From Adineta ricciae (Eukaryota; Rotifera; Eurotatoria; Adinetida; Adinetidae), in the NCBI GenBank assembly GCA_905250025.1, contig CAJNOJ010000104.1, forward strand, positions 124,001 to 188,000: a stretch of DNA of 64,000 bases, written 5' to 3'. The notes under the pieces are model-generated. The model was not told the origin of the DNA and did not search any database. It saw nothing but the letters and a program-made list of their open reading frames with translations. The position numbers were made by a program, and so were the translations under genes. Below, piece by piece: positions 48,002 to 60,081 of this stretch. The stretch's first letter is position 1. Each line of letters starts with the position of its first letter.

Positions 48002-50693
48002 ATGATGTTCCGTTTATTACAAAAAGCTCGATTATTTCCATCGTCGATTATTATTCGATTGAATTCAACTCAAAAAATTCCTGTACGAAATTTGCCGACT
48101 ATTGAAGACGATGATGACGATGATGAGAGCGCAAAACAATTCACGACAGCCAAGGATTATATCTTCGCCGATTCGAAATCCGCTCGATTCAAAGAAAAGA
48201 ACAAACGAAAACAAAAACAATGGCTAAAGGAACTTGAACAGCAACAAATTCGTCCCAATACACCTTTATCGTCGTTTGTAAAACAGGAAGAAAAGAAGGA
48301 GCACATCCCGGAGGATAAAATCATACGGTAGAACACATTCAATTAATCGCTAGAATTCGCTCAGCTGATCTTTTTATGTAGTGATACATATGTGACATCA
48401 GAAGGAATCGTTCGTCAAGACAATTTCCAATTGAATTTTGACGTCGACTTAGATGAAGATGAACAGGAGAAAGAGGCAGATGAACCAAAACCATTGGCTG
48501 TTGGTGGACGACAATATCCTGTGTGGTATTATGCAGGAAAACTGAAGCAGCTGGCAGCACAAAATAAGGTTAGAAAGTCTTCTCTTGAAAAATTGATAGA
48601 TACGGTTATCTGTAGGTTCAAGAAACCCTTGACTACTTCTATAATGAAATGATGGACAAGGAACGCGTTGCTCCGAATCTATTTTGTTATCAAGTTGTCA
48701 TTGGCATCTGTGCAAGAAATGGTTATTTAACACAAGCATTTGATCTATATCGTGAAGTAAATTATTTCGAACTGAGATGTTTGTAGTCTTGTACATCTTG
48801 TAGATGAAAGATCGAGGCTTTACAACTGTTGATTCACGAAAAATGTCGAAGATCTTTACATTACTTGCTAACGCTTGTTATCGCGCGTCGGATAGTCAAC
48901 TGGCAATTGATCGTGCAACTCATCTTGTTGACGAAATGAAAACAAAAGGTTTGTCCAAAGACTTTCCTTCTTCGGACCTTTCTGATTGACTGATTTGAAT
49001 ATAATAGAGTTTCGTATTGAATATCGAACATACAATGCATTGATCGCTGCATTCGGTAAACACGATCAATTGAAAATGTCATTCCAAATAGCTGATGAGA
49101 TGACCGAAGTGGGTTTTGTACCAAATGAAGATACTTATGCGTCGCTACTGATTGCCTGTCAATCAGAGAAGAATGCTGGCTTTAAATATGCTATCGAAGT
49201 AGATGGAGGAGTTCTTTATCGAGAAAAAAGTATACGATGTTTTGTATTTAGATTTGGCGACGAATGTTAGCTTTTGATATCCGGCCGACACCGTTCCATT
49301 TTGGCCTATTATTAAATATAGCATGCCATTGTGGATTAGGTTCATCGGAATCGATGCATGACTTACTCTTTCCACCTCAGCCGCTACAATTTCTTCTTCC
49401 TGAAAATGATCTTCAAGATAAAAAAGAGGAAACTAGACGTGGACCATCATTTCTCTCGTCGATCAATTCGTACAATCATGATCCATCGCAAATTACACCA
49501 AAATCGGATGATTCATTCGTTGAAGATCATGACACCGGAGAGATGATACCTTCAACTTCATCTGTCGTTATGGAGCACGACGATACTTTCTCATCGGCAG
49601 AATTAACTTCCGAATGGTGGCAAGATCCAGCAGATGTACAAAAAGGGCATTTACTACATAATCATCTACGTCCATTCAGTAATGCAAGTATTCTCAAACC
49701 AAACATGGCCTATGAAGAACCAAATCTCGTTGGTTTTCGAATGCCTAAATCGCCTTCGGAACGCTTAATGCTCTTGGGTGGTATTCCTGGTATATTGAAA
49801 CATATGCAAGAATGCAATATTGTTCCTAATAATATTATTTTCAATACTCTTCTCAATGTAAATGAAAAACTCGTCTATTTCTAAATACTTGTCTTATGTT
49901 ATTCTAATATTCTAGCTCATTCCACCACTAACAGAACATGAGCAAGCATTGATACATGTTTCCAATTTATGTGAAGTTAAACCTAACATCCAATTTTACA
50001 ATGTACTTATCCTTCGGCGATTACGTCGTGGTGCTAAACAAGAAGCATTGGTAATATCAACAGTGATAAACGATGAACACTGTCTATAGAATAGTTTTTA
50101 TTTTAGCAAGTGCTGGATCTCATGCGTGAACGATGTCTTTCGCCGGATGAATACACATTTGCAGCATTGGCTAAAGGGTGTCGGAATAGACAAGAAGCCG
50201 AACAATTGCTGAGTGAAATGAAGGTAAAATACTGCTAGAGTGTTCATCTAAATTGATCATGAATGTATGTTGAATAATCTATAGGATTTGAATATTAAAC
50301 CAAATCAAAAAATTCTCGGAGCAATGTTAGGAAATGCATTTTATCGAACGAACTTCCCGTTCATTACATTGATCTGTGAAACCTATCGTGCATATAATTT
50401 ACAAGCGAACAGAATCTTTTTGGAGCGATTGGAGAAGTTTCTGTTGGAAGTTCGTACAAAAATTCTCGCTATGGTATATGTCGAAATCAATATTGATTCT
50501 CTTTCAATACTTTAAATATTCTTAATTTACTTAGGAGCGTGCCAATATCGATGACGAACAATACCGGTTAATAAGTTCATCATATGATCGTTTTCAAAAA
50601 TATTATAGCAAATGGCTGAATGAGATTTCCTACAGCAAACGTTTTGATCAGAAAATTTCTTTTCGCTTCAAAAAGCCCGATTTGAAAAAATAA
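48002..50693 (+). CDS. PTCD1: Mitochondrial pentatricopeptide repeat protein PTCD1-like
   Basis: A multi-exon gene starting MMFRLLQKARLF with a basic, hydroxylated mitochondrial targeting region (IIIRLNSTQK). PPR helices follow: APNLFCYQVVIGICARNGYL and AFDLYREMKDRGF, IEYRTYNALIAAFGKH, EVGFVPNEDTYASLLIACQ, FNTLLNVN, PNIQFYNVLILRRLRRGAKQ, and CLSPDEYTFAALAKGC with AEQLLSEMKDL. An acidic non-repeat insert lies near 49380-49650. PTCD1 has the same split PPR array and is a mitochondrial RNA-binding protein acting on leucine tRNA maturation and 16S rRNA stability. Exon 1 and later junctions are GT-AG. Head-to-head with WAVE (237 bp) and tail-to-tail with the FUSC-like gene (87 bp). Confidence 0.8.
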
Positions 50694-50780
50694 AGATTGG
50701 TGTATCGAATATTTTCCTGACATTGAGATACACACACACACACATTCAATTTCAACAATTTAATCAAAAATTATTTAGAA

Positions 50781-53654
50781 TTAGAAATGTCGATACACAT
50801 GTGTTGTTTCCAACTCCAAAATAGTATGAATAGTTTCGCCTAGTTTTAAAATGGAATGAGCTAGTTGCGTTGTTGAGTAATACAGTGCGTAATAAGCGAT
50901 AAAAACCGAATCGGCTTCGTTATTAGTAGCATAGGGTATGATCGAAGTGTAAGTTTCACCATCTGTTAAGCGATCAAGGTAATGTTGTAATAGCTGATTG
51001 AGTCTTTCCTGGTGTTGGTCTTGTAACTGATGAACTATTTGATATAGATCGACTAAACATTGCTGATCTTTCGTAAGATGGACTTCATCTAATTTTGCAT
51101 TCGAATAAATGCTTTGACGGAATAACCGATGCAATCGTGTTTGTGTCGCAGCGAAATCGTATATCCATGCATGGAAACAGGTACCTAATTGTTTACTCAG
51201 GCCGGAGATTTCTCGATGAAGATTCGGAAGGAAATGACCGCCAGCAACATTTACTTGAAAATGGTGAATATTTTCTGAGTACTCATTGATTTTCATTAAC
51301 TAAAATAAAGTGTATGTTACAGATTATTTCATTGTGTGAGACTTCTTACGGCTGCATCAACATTATGTAACATATTAAACGTATTCACTTGCTGTCGAAC
51401 AAGTTCATTGTAATATTTGCTTGAAAATCCATGATTCATCCACCATAAAGCTGGCTCAAGTGATGCATGTTCAACAAGAGTCCGTTGTGCACTAATTAAA
51501 CGATGAAACACACTACGTTGAGCACTGATAAACGATTCCACTTTTCTCTCCTCTAATTCCAGTTGAACCATCGATTCATGTGACTCCGTATGATGAAATA
51601 ATTGATCATAAACGGAATGCATGGAAGCTATACTTTCTTCACATGTTTTCAGCGTTCCTGAAGGAGAAACCATCAAATTATTTAAGGCAAGTTGAACAGT
51701 GAAACGAGACTTACGTTGGATATTATCTTTCAATAAATCAATGGCAAAGATAGGAAAAATCAGAAGAGTTAGAACAACAGCAATAGTAATTCCTATGAAA
51801 CTTTCCTCAATGCGGAGAAGAACTGCATTACTTTCAGATAACGGAATCTGATGACTTAGTTGAGCTAAATTAATAGCTACAGGTGTAAATGAAGCGACAG
51901 TAGCTGTATAACCCCAATTTGGTAATAGTTTTAAATAACTGAAGACAAATATCCATGGAGATAATATGCCTAAAGTTGGATATATTCTAGTATGAACTAG
52001 TAAATATGTAATGTAAGACCAGATGGCACCTAGAAAAGTAAGTTAAACATTTTTTAATCAATATTATCAGGCTATGTACCGATCAATGTTCCTATCAATC
52101 TCATCTTCATGGTTGTTAATGCTCCACCAACCGTATCACCTTGGGTTACACAAAGAGTAATTAATATCAAGTGTCCATTTTCGAATGCTTTTGATAAACT
52201 AGGTACCAATACAAAGAGCGATCCGACTCCGATAATAATAATACATTTTACTGATGACAATATGCGAGACCATTCTGGTTTGAAATTCATCTTCTTTTTT
52301 TCGTATCCGGATGAGTGTATATTCTTAGCTTTATCTTCATTGTTCAAGGCTAATTCGGTCAGAATTCGTATAATTACTTCGAGATGAAAGAGAAAATAAG
52401 CGTGGGAAAGACTATCTTCGGACTGTATTGTTTTAGCAGATTGTAATACGTGTTCAATGCGACGTAGGCGAACATCGATATAAGCCGAACGCAGTTTGGA
52501 AAATGCCTGTTGAAGATTAGATATTTGTTGAGAAAATTCATATTTTGATATTGATGAAGGAGCGATCAAACTGGTAATCACAGTCGATTGACGAGCACTA
52601 AGATCCAGTAAACTTGATTCAAGTTCCTTTGCAAAATCATGATGATACTCATTGAATGAACAGTTTTTAATCATAAGTTCTAACGAACTAATGTGACACA
52701 TTAGTGAATTGATAAAGTTTTCTTGTTCTACCGAAAAATAACAGTTTATGTTAGTTCAGTTTTATGTCAAAAGGGGTCAAACCTTGCAACGTGAGATCAG
52801 TGATATGGCGATGTTTCCGATTGAATATTCGTTGTAGCCATCTGGACGGTTCGAAACGAGCTTCATCTAATCTTGTTTGAACGGGAATCAATGCTTTGTG
52901 TACCATATTTTCTATGATTGATACCCGAATAAGTGACATTTGAGCAACCATTTTATCATGACAAAGAAATGCTTGAATGATCAATGTATGCATTTGTTGG
53001 AGTTTTAATAGCGAATAATGAAAGCGATTTTCAACTTCAAAAGTAGCGAACAGCGGAAAGATAATCAATGAAACCAGTACCGCCATGACCATTCCTGACA
53101 TATGAATTCCAAACAATTGAAAAGGAAACATCAGTGACATATCCGCATGAGAAAAGCACATAGCAAAATATATGACATTGTAGAGAAGAACAGTTCGCTT
53201 CGTGGATACCTAAAACCAAGATGTACATGTGACAGACGATTTCTGTTCAACTTACTTGAGTGCATCCGTATGTAATGAAAAATGATGTAAGTAGTAACAG
53301 AAGTTCAGTTACAACATAATTTTGATAGCAAAGATGAAATTTTCTCGTAACAAATAACGATACTGATAGAGGTGTCAGTACTATAGTATTGTGAACACAA
53401 CATGATAACGTTGATCCGAAGGTTTGTTGTAAGCACAGAATACTTATGATTGGAACAAGATATTCTAACGAAAGATGGCTGGATATTCGAGTTTCGAACG
53501 CGAGAAAGCTGGCAGACAAAAAACAAATAACCACTTGAATGGCATATTGAACACGTCGTAGAAAAGTCGAGTGAATCCACGGGGAAGTTGATTTTGGATA
53601 ATGATAATTGAAATAGAAATGTCGTGCAGTTTGAGATAGGGAAGAAATCGACAT
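50781..53654 (-). CDS. FUSC/ArAE-like multi-pass membrane protein
   Basis: Multi-exon, roughly 850 aa. An N-terminal membrane block (VVICFLSASFLAFETR, LVPIISILCLQQTFGS, ELLLLLTSFFITYG, then MVMAVLVSLIIFPLFATFEV) is followed by a long cytosolic helical region. A second membrane block has the family-like VTQGDTVGGALTTMKMRLIG (conserved Gln and Gly) and AVVLTLLIFPIFA, then another long helical tail. The doubled block of six helices plus soluble domain is the layout of FUSC/aromatic acid exporter and ALMT-type transporters, common in bacteria, fungi and plants. Function here is unknown; efflux of organic anions is a family-level guess. Metazoan copies are unusual, so horizontal transfer or a retained ancient gene is possible. 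Confidence 0.6.
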
Positions 53655-54436
53655 TTTTAAACGAATGTGATGGTCTTTTCTTTGGCAGTTATATCCTATA
53701 TCTGTGTAGAGTCATCTTTGTCGATAGTGTATGTATAAACTAAGAAGAACGAATGAATAGTATGGGTCAAACTTATCGACGATCTAATAGGTAGATACCT
53801 ACATATACACACATACGACCGGTCATGTGAAGATGTGAACCGTGCTATATGTCGATGTCAGTTGTTATTTGTATGGCGTAGAGAGCTATGTTCTAAAGGC
53901 TTTTTCCAACCTACTATGCGTTATTGAATGCAATCTAAATTATTTCTAATTAAACAGTTCATAAAAAGAGCTCGCATGATCCTATTTAATCTTGTAAAAG
54001 GCTTATTTCCTGTAGTCCGTAAACTGCTTAGGAAAAAGTTTATAAAGATTGATAGAAGCTCACTATATTATATAGGCCTGGCACGGCATCTTTTTTTCAC
54101 ATCGACTGTGATGTTTACCAATAAAAAGTGACACTTATTACAATGTATTAATCACGCATATTAGTTCTATAGTTTCTAATTAAGTTGTGTACGACAATGT
54201 CGTTTAGTTGCAGCTTTCAAGAACCGTACTAAATCCTTCGGATATAGAAATAAGTCGATCAGGTCACAAAGACGACATTTTGCCGACAGAAGAGACAACG
54301 TCTCAATAATAGATACACCAACTGAAATGAAAGAAACGACAATTGAAGAAGTACAGATGGGAGTTCAACCAATGACAAAGACAAGAAATATGATAATCAT
54401 GTGTCGAAGTAATTGAATATCTCGAGAACTGAATCT
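53655..54436. other. Intergenic region, start of gene-poor part
   Basis: No supported gene. A plus-strand open frame at 53928-54131 is basic and featureless. Confidence 0.45.
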
Positions 54437-55077
54437 CTATGGGCGTTCAGCAACGTTCATTGTTGTTGATACTTCAGATTGTGGTTGAAAGCGACGTGCC
54501 GAGGATTTCATATGTTGGAGGATGATCGTGTTAACAATGACAATGGTAGATATGGAAGCTAGAATAACAAGCATAAACACATAGCAGTTCATCCAAGCTG
54601 GTAGGAAACAATACTACGAAATAATTTAGAAAAATAGACATGAAACTACGAGTAGAGCTAACGGGTACTTGATGTGTGAAGATCGTTTCCGCATAGTACA
54701 CAGGAGAACATGTGCTAGCTTGATAAAATCGGTGCGCATTCACTTTTGTCATAACAAAGTACAGAAGTCAATACGATGAACAAGGCAGTGTGGCCACACA
54801 CACACACATTGATAGTGAACGCTTGGAAACGATTATGTAGATGAGGATTTGGGATAAGTCGAATGGAATATATGAATACCAATAGAATATCAATGCATAA
54901 CACCACAAGCTGAATAATTGTCACTATAGTTAAAGCATCGGCTACAACTATTAAAAATTTGGAATGTGATATGATGATCGATAGATAACAATAATGCCAA
55001 CTGGCGAGAAAACACATTCGAGTTATCTTTTGGGGAAAGTTCAATGTACTGGGAGAAGATTTCAGTGTTTTTCTCAA
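54437..55077 (-). CDS. Small multi-pass membrane protein, unrecognised
   Basis: Proposed exons: complement of join(54437..54613, 54669..54718, 54756..55077), 549 nt, 182 aa. Introns are 55 and 37 nt, GT-AG; the shorter one is the least certain junction. About four hydrophobic segments are visible (MCFLASWHYCYLSIIIS, TIVTIIQLVVLCIDILLVFI, CGHTALFIVLTSVL, CYVFMLVILASISTIVIV), with a Ser/Arg-rich tail (MKSSARRFQPQSEVSTT). A tetraspan-like layout is possible, but I do not recognise a family. It could also be a decaying gene if the 37-nt intron is not real. Confidence 0.5.
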
Positions 55078-56030
55078 AGAATCAGACAGGAAGTAAAGTA
55101 AAACTTTCTGTGAGGTAACTCCATTTAGTCTTTTGTCTGCTAGTCTTGATGAAATGTAGAATATGATGAAATCGACTGGAAGAATTTGTATCTATTCTTC
55201 AGGAAATGTTAGAAAATTTCATTTCATAAACGATGCACAAGCAAGCATTCTTGAGCTACACTCGGAAGACACTCCTATTGCATTTGGTACACGAGGGACA
55301 AAGAAAGCAGCCTTGTTTTCATGCACTGCTCTACTGATTTCACTAATTTTGCTTTAAATTCACAGTCAAATGTAACACTGTTTTTTTTCTTGCTACGGAG
55401 AGCGAAATCTCCATATCAGAACATATAAAAGACTGATTGAAAAGCTGTTCCGAAACTTATATTCTTTGTTGAACATGAGAATCATTGTTTTAGTTATTTC
55501 GATGGGTCCTACTTGTTGCTGTCATGCAACATACCTACGCAATTGTTTGCTACAAAGAGAACTCTTAGGTAGGCATAGGCACAGAAGCAAAACCGATGGT
55601 CGTTTGGGAGTTGAATTACATTCAAGTGTGTGATGCCGGTTCCTCGTCGTGCTAGTTTCGCAGCAATAGATTCCATTGGTGATGAATTCTCCGTGTTCTT
55701 TCTGATTACGCCCAGCAAGAAGGAAGAAACTGGAAGAAAAAATTTTTGAGATGGTCATCATCAATTTATTTCTCGACTTAAAAAGATCTGTTAATTGTTT
55801 GTTTTCTTGTGTGCATAAAATGCATTGCGTTATCGTCGATTTACGTACATATGTGTAATATTAACTTTTACATTATCGAACTTTTTCGTTTCAATAATCA
55901 ACAACTTTAAAGAATTGTCATTTTCTTTATCCTGTCAAGTATTTGATATTTTATTTATCGAAAAAAACAAAAAGAACAATTCGTTTTTCTCGTACACGTA
56001 GTTACGATCGACGACAGACAAACCTCATGG
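55078..56030. other. Interval without a supported gene
   Basis: Overlapping minus-strand frames at 55509-55764 and a plus-strand frame at 55163-55357 show no family motif. Confidence 0.4.
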
Positions 56031-56476
56031 TCAAGTGCCTTTCTTAATAAATATATCTGCACCATCAGGCGATGAATCAGCTGATTTCTCATCTTTTGTG
56101 GCATTCGACTTTTGTTTGTGCAACAACAACAAGTGCTGATTTTGGGATTCTCGATTTGCCATCGATGTTGTAATGCTTTCTATTAACTTACACTCAGGTT
56201 ATTATGACACGGTCGGTTCCGGCCGGAATCTGGTGGCAAGGAACTAGCTGGAATCGGCGAAAGCTGTACCGGAACCGACTCAGATTTTAACGGATCCAGT
56301 CGCCGGAATGATAGACCTGGGCAGATGTTTGCATTTGTAAAACGCTGTTCTTCGATCAGTTTGGAAAATATCTCATTTGTGGAAAGTTGTTCGGTGCCTG
56401 GCTTTTCAGCTTGTAAAACATCTTGTTTCTGTATTTGTGTCAACGCTTCTTGTTTTTGTCCCTGTGTATTACCCAT
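56031..56476 (-). CDS. Small polar protein with possible N-myristoylation, unrecognised
   Basis: Complement of join(56031..56135, 56192..56476), 390 nt, 129 aa, with a 56-nt GTAAGT...CAG intron. It starts MGNTQGQ, where Gly2 and a polar run would allow N-myristoylation. The middle has an amphipathic stretch (STNEIFSKLIEEQRF) and LSFRRLDPL; the tail is KSNATKDEKSADSSP. No known family is recognised. Frame conservation across the intron supports a real gene, but it lies in a gene-poor region. Confidence 0.5.
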
Positions 56477-57717
56477 TGGGACATAATCATGGCTTTCGAT
56501 GCTCTAAAAAAGAAGGACTATGTGATAATTGAAAAACGAAATCCGAACTTCTTCGTCGTTCAAAAAAGGCGAGTGATTATACCATCTTAGTGTCAGCTAT
56601 AATTGTCCACAAATCAATACTGTCGGCTAGAAATTCCATTCTATCAGAAACTGGTACTAAGAATAAAATGCTACGCTTGTTCATTTATATATAAATCACA
56701 TGGACTAACACCGCGGGCGGCATAGTCGCTCGAAATGGTTGTAAGTTTAACTGTTTGTATGATTGTGATGCTATCAATGTATTTATGTGTACGAATATCC
56801 AACAATCCGAAGTTAATCAGCTATTCTGATTTGTTCTACATATTGCTGCTTCAAACGCTATCGCCTAAAAAAACTTCCTTGCAAAAAATCGTCCTATGTC
56901 TAAAATCGATCAACCCTTATTCGGTAATACAAGAACTAATCGTTAGCTAATTAACTAATCAGTATTTGCGAAAATTAACATCGGATTCGGGATGTTCGAC
57001 CAGGATTACGTCATCAGTGGTCGATCTTGGATGACTATAGATGACTCTATAGCCCTTTCTTTCAGAAAAGGAAACAGTGAAATGTTTTATAACTGCTCAC
57101 GATTGAGCAATATGATCGTTGTTTTCGATAATATCAAAACTTTTTTTAAGTAGAGCAATACAAGCTACGTGACTCTTAAACACAAAATAAACGCGTCCTA
57201 ACACGTTTAGGGGTGTTTTCAATAGTTGATGTGTTAAAACGCCTCTGAAATAAGAAACCCTTTTCCATTCAGGATCGAGTCATTGACAATCATAAGAGGC
57301 AAAGCAAGACTTCATCTACTTCAATTAGTATTTGAAGTCTGAACTCTCGCTTTTCATCCCTTCAGTAGAATTCGCATAGACAAGCATATCGACCTCACCT
57401 TTCCAACAGCTCATTTCTTTCAATGTCAAGAGTACTTATAAAAGCTTAAACAAAGTTATTACTATAGAACGGCCTCTACGGCTTCAACATTAACTTCGGA
57501 TACGATTTGTCAAACGTCGCCGACTTCAATCGTAAGATTTACCCTTCGTAACATAATTCATACTAGCAATGTCCATTATCTAAAGACATTCAATGTGTCA
57601 GTTTATCGTTACTTCTCTCATGGAAACAGTCTCGGCGTATTCTAATGGAAAGACAACGATAGAGTGCTTCTCTGAAAAGTTATATGATGACATGTGATTT
57701 TAAGATAAGGGATGATT
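56477..57717. other. Interval without a supported gene, with foldback repeats
   Basis: No coding signal. The interval contains small inverted-repeat elements: CCTAACACGTTTAGG (57196-57210), an imperfect hairpin following it, and the foldback repeat at 57294-57362. Confidence 0.45.
57294..57362. repeat. Foldback repeat, copy A
   Basis: It begins AAGAGGCAAAGCAAGACTTC and ends with a GAAGT...CTCGCTTTT block. The two ends are imperfect reverse complements, and the element is related to copy B at 61265-61356. It may be a MITE-like relic. Confidence 0.5.
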
Positions 57718-60081
57718 TTATTTTATAGCACGAAAAGAAGAGTGCTGCAGTTTATTATCCACACGTTCCAGGTTTCTTTCGAGCGTTAAAAGGTGTGGAT
57801 GATTTGGTGACATTGAATACTTAGCAATTTGAACAGCGCATTCACAATAGAAGTGAGCTTTTTGATAATCACCCATACTGTCATACACCGAGCCGATGTT
57901 GTTGTAGGATGTGGCTATACTAGGATGGTTTGCAGGAAGTGATTGTTGTTGAATTGAAACAGCTTTCTCATAATATTCGAGTGCTTTTCGATAATGACCT
58001 ATACTGACATACGTCGAGCCAATGTTGTTGTAGGATATGGCTAAATCAGGATGGCTTGCAGGAAGTGAATGTTGATCAATTGAAAGAGCTTTCTCATAGC
58101 ATTGGAGTGCTTTTCGATAATCACCCATACTGACATACACCGAGCCGATGTTGTTGTACGATGTGGCTATACTAGGATGGTTTGCAGAAAGCGAATATTG
58201 TTTAATTGAAAGAGTTTTCTCATAGTATTCGAGTGCTTTTCGATAATCACCCATACTGTCATACACTGAGCCGATGTTGTTGTAGGATGTGGCTAAATCA
58301 GGATGGTTTGCAGGAAGTGATTGTTGTCGAATCCAAAGAGCTTTCTCATAGTATTCGAGTGCTTTTCGATAATCACCCATACTGTCATACACCGAGCCGA
58401 TGTTGTTGTAGGATGTGGCTATACTAGGATGGTTTGCAGGAAGTGATTGTTGTTGAATTGAAAGAGCTTTCTCATAGTATTTGAGTGCTTTTCGATAATC
58501 ACCCATACTGTCATACACCGAGCCGATGTTGTTGTACGATGTGGCTAAATCAGGATGGTTTGCAGGAAGTGATTGTTGACGAATCGAAAGAGTTTTCTCA
58601 TAGTATTCGAGTGCTTTTCGATAATCACCCATACTGACATACGCCAAGCCAATGTTGTTGTACGATGTGGCTATACTAAGATGGTTTGCGGGAAATGATT
58701 TTTCGAGAAGCACAAGTGATTTGGCATAGAATATTATGGCGTCCTGAAACAAGCCTTGTTCGTATCGGACACGACCAAGTTGATGATATATCAATCCTTC
58801 ATCAGTGTCATCTGATGTTTGGTTGAGTAAAGTATCATAAATCGCCTTAGCTTTGTTATGTTGACCCAACTGAATCAGCAGGTGGCCTAGTCGTGTCCAG
58901 CCTTTACCATCGAGATGACTCTTGCGGCGAATATGATCAGTCAGTGTGCGTAACTCTTTGTCAGAATCAAGAGTCAGCGAGATATTCACTTCATAAAGTG
59001 ACCGATCAGTGCCAATGACTTCGATGTGATGAATGCGAAACACGGTGTGCATGGAAAACAACACTTCGTTTTCTTGTAAGAAGCGACCATGATTCCCAAC
59101 AAAGGCAAACGGTGTTGTTGACTGAGAAGGATCGACCTGTATTATGAAGAGGATGCCTACTAACTTGGGATTGTTTGCGTTACTTTCGGCGTAGAGAGAC
59201 GAGATGTCACGTTTCGTACTGGTAGAGAAGAAGCTGTTGAATGACATCAACCCACCTATCGTGTTTCTTAGTTCTTCAAAATCTGTGTGAGATAGACCCT
59301 GTCCGCGATATACTGTAAACACAAGAGAACTCGAAGTTGTGTTAACAAGCTGTTCTTTGGGCAACTGTTCTATGTTGCGATGAAGATCAGTGACGAAGAA
59401 TCCCATTCGAACAAGAACATCACCATCCATGACTCGTAGTGCATCGTTGAGCATGGAATGCAAGGAATTACCTCTTGTATACCACCAGATGGGGCTCTTT
59501 GCACGGTAATCGCGTACTGATTGCTTAAAATCATTAGAATGTGTACCATCGAGAGTGATTAGTCCAGGATGATGCCTGACAAACTCTTCGATGTGTTTGT
59601 CTTCGAATTCGATCGTTAACAAGATCTCTTTGAAGAGTTGTGTGTACATGAAAGATGGATTAAGCAGATCTAATCTTTTTCCAGATGGTACGAAACTGAT
59701 TGGTGTGACAGTGGGCTCATCTTGGGGAAATGTGTTCTGAATGGCTTGGCATAGTGATGTTATATCAGTGAAAACGTCTTTAACCTTGTTCCAATGTCTA
59801 GTCCATTGTTCATGATACGATTTGTTTTGACAAAAGATGAAAATCGAGTGTAATGGAGGAATATCGTGGATACAACGCACAAGATATTGTCCAAGTGCAC
59901 CAGACACGATTAGATAGACTTGATGGTCATTACAATTGAGTATATATTCGACACATTCATCATTATCCGTGAATGTAGTGACATTGTCAGTAATGTGTTC
60001 AAGTTGTGCAATTGTTAACTGGCAATCAGCATTATTATGATCAATCTGATTGTCGAGCCAGATCGCAACGACGTCTTGCAT
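57718..60081 (-). CDS. Arginine-type mono-ADP-ribosyltransferase fused to a TPR array
   Basis: Intronless, 787 aa. Residues 1-120 form an N-terminal domain I associate with bdelloid ART proteins (VYLIVSGALGQYLV, HSIFIFCQNKSYHEQW). The ART domain has the R-S-E signature: VYRGQ near residue 258 (Arg), FFSTST near 284, and ENE near 335 (ExE, the arginine-specific form). From about 385, TPR repeats follow: two diverged, then seven 42-residue kinesin-light-chain-type repeats (SYNNIGSVYDSMGDYRKALE). All catalytic residues are present. Likely a cytosolic enzyme that modifies arginine on partner proteins chosen by the TPR array. No signal peptide is seen. It stands alone in a gene-poor region between two related repeats, which fits an expanding accessory family. 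Confidence 0.88.
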   Translation of the reverse strand: MQDVVAIWLDNQIDHNNADCQLTIAQLEHITDNVTTFTDNDECVEYILNCNDHQVYLIVSGALGQYLVRCIHDIPPLHSIFIFCQNKSYHEQWTRHWNKVKDVFTDITSLCQAIQNTFPQDEPTVTPISFVPSGKRLDLLNPSFMYTQLFKEILLTIEFEDKHIEEFVRHHPGLITLDGTHSNDFKQSVRDYRAKSPIWWYTRGNSLHSMLNDALRVMDGDVLVRMGFFVTDLHRNIEQLPKEQLVNTTSSSLVFTVYRGQGLSHTDFEELRNTIGGLMSFNSFFSTSTKRDISSLYAESNANNPKLVGILFIIQVDPSQSTTPFAFVGNHGRFLQENEVLFSMHTVFRIHHIEVIGTDRSLYEVNISLTLDSDKELRTLTDHIRRKSHLDGKGWTRLGHLLIQLGQHNKAKAIYDTLLNQTSDDTDEGLIYHQLGRVRYEQGLFQDAIIFYAKSLVLLEKSFPANHLSIATSYNNIGLAYVSMGDYRKALEYYEKTLSIRQQSLPANHPDLATSYNNIGSVYDSMGDYRKALKYYEKALSIQQQSLPANHPSIATSYNNIGSVYDSMGDYRKALEYYEKALWIRQQSLPANHPDLATSYNNIGSVYDSMGDYRKALEYYEKTLSIKQYSLSANHPSIATSYNNIGSVYVSMGDYRKALQCYEKALSIDQHSLPASHPDLAISYNNIGSTYVSIGHYRKALEYYEKAVSIQQQSLPANHPSIATSYNNIGSVYDSMGDYQKAHFYCECAVQIAKYSMSPNHPHLLTLERNLERVDNKLQHSSFRAIK
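57860..58720 (-). repeat. 126-bp tandem repeats encoding TPR motifs
   Basis: Seven head-to-tail units with high nucleotide identity inside the ART-TPR gene. The high identity suggests recent unit duplication or gene conversion, and copy number may vary between alleles. Confidence 0.85.

Noticed and set aside
54715-54756. Frameshift in the small multi-pass gene
   Set aside because: A 37-nt GT-AG intron gives an in-frame 549-nt model, so a lesion is not required, although the intron is unusually short.
58206-58427. Plus-strand ORF of repeated sequence
   Set aside because: It is the antisense shadow of the TPR tandem repeats in the ART-TPR gene.
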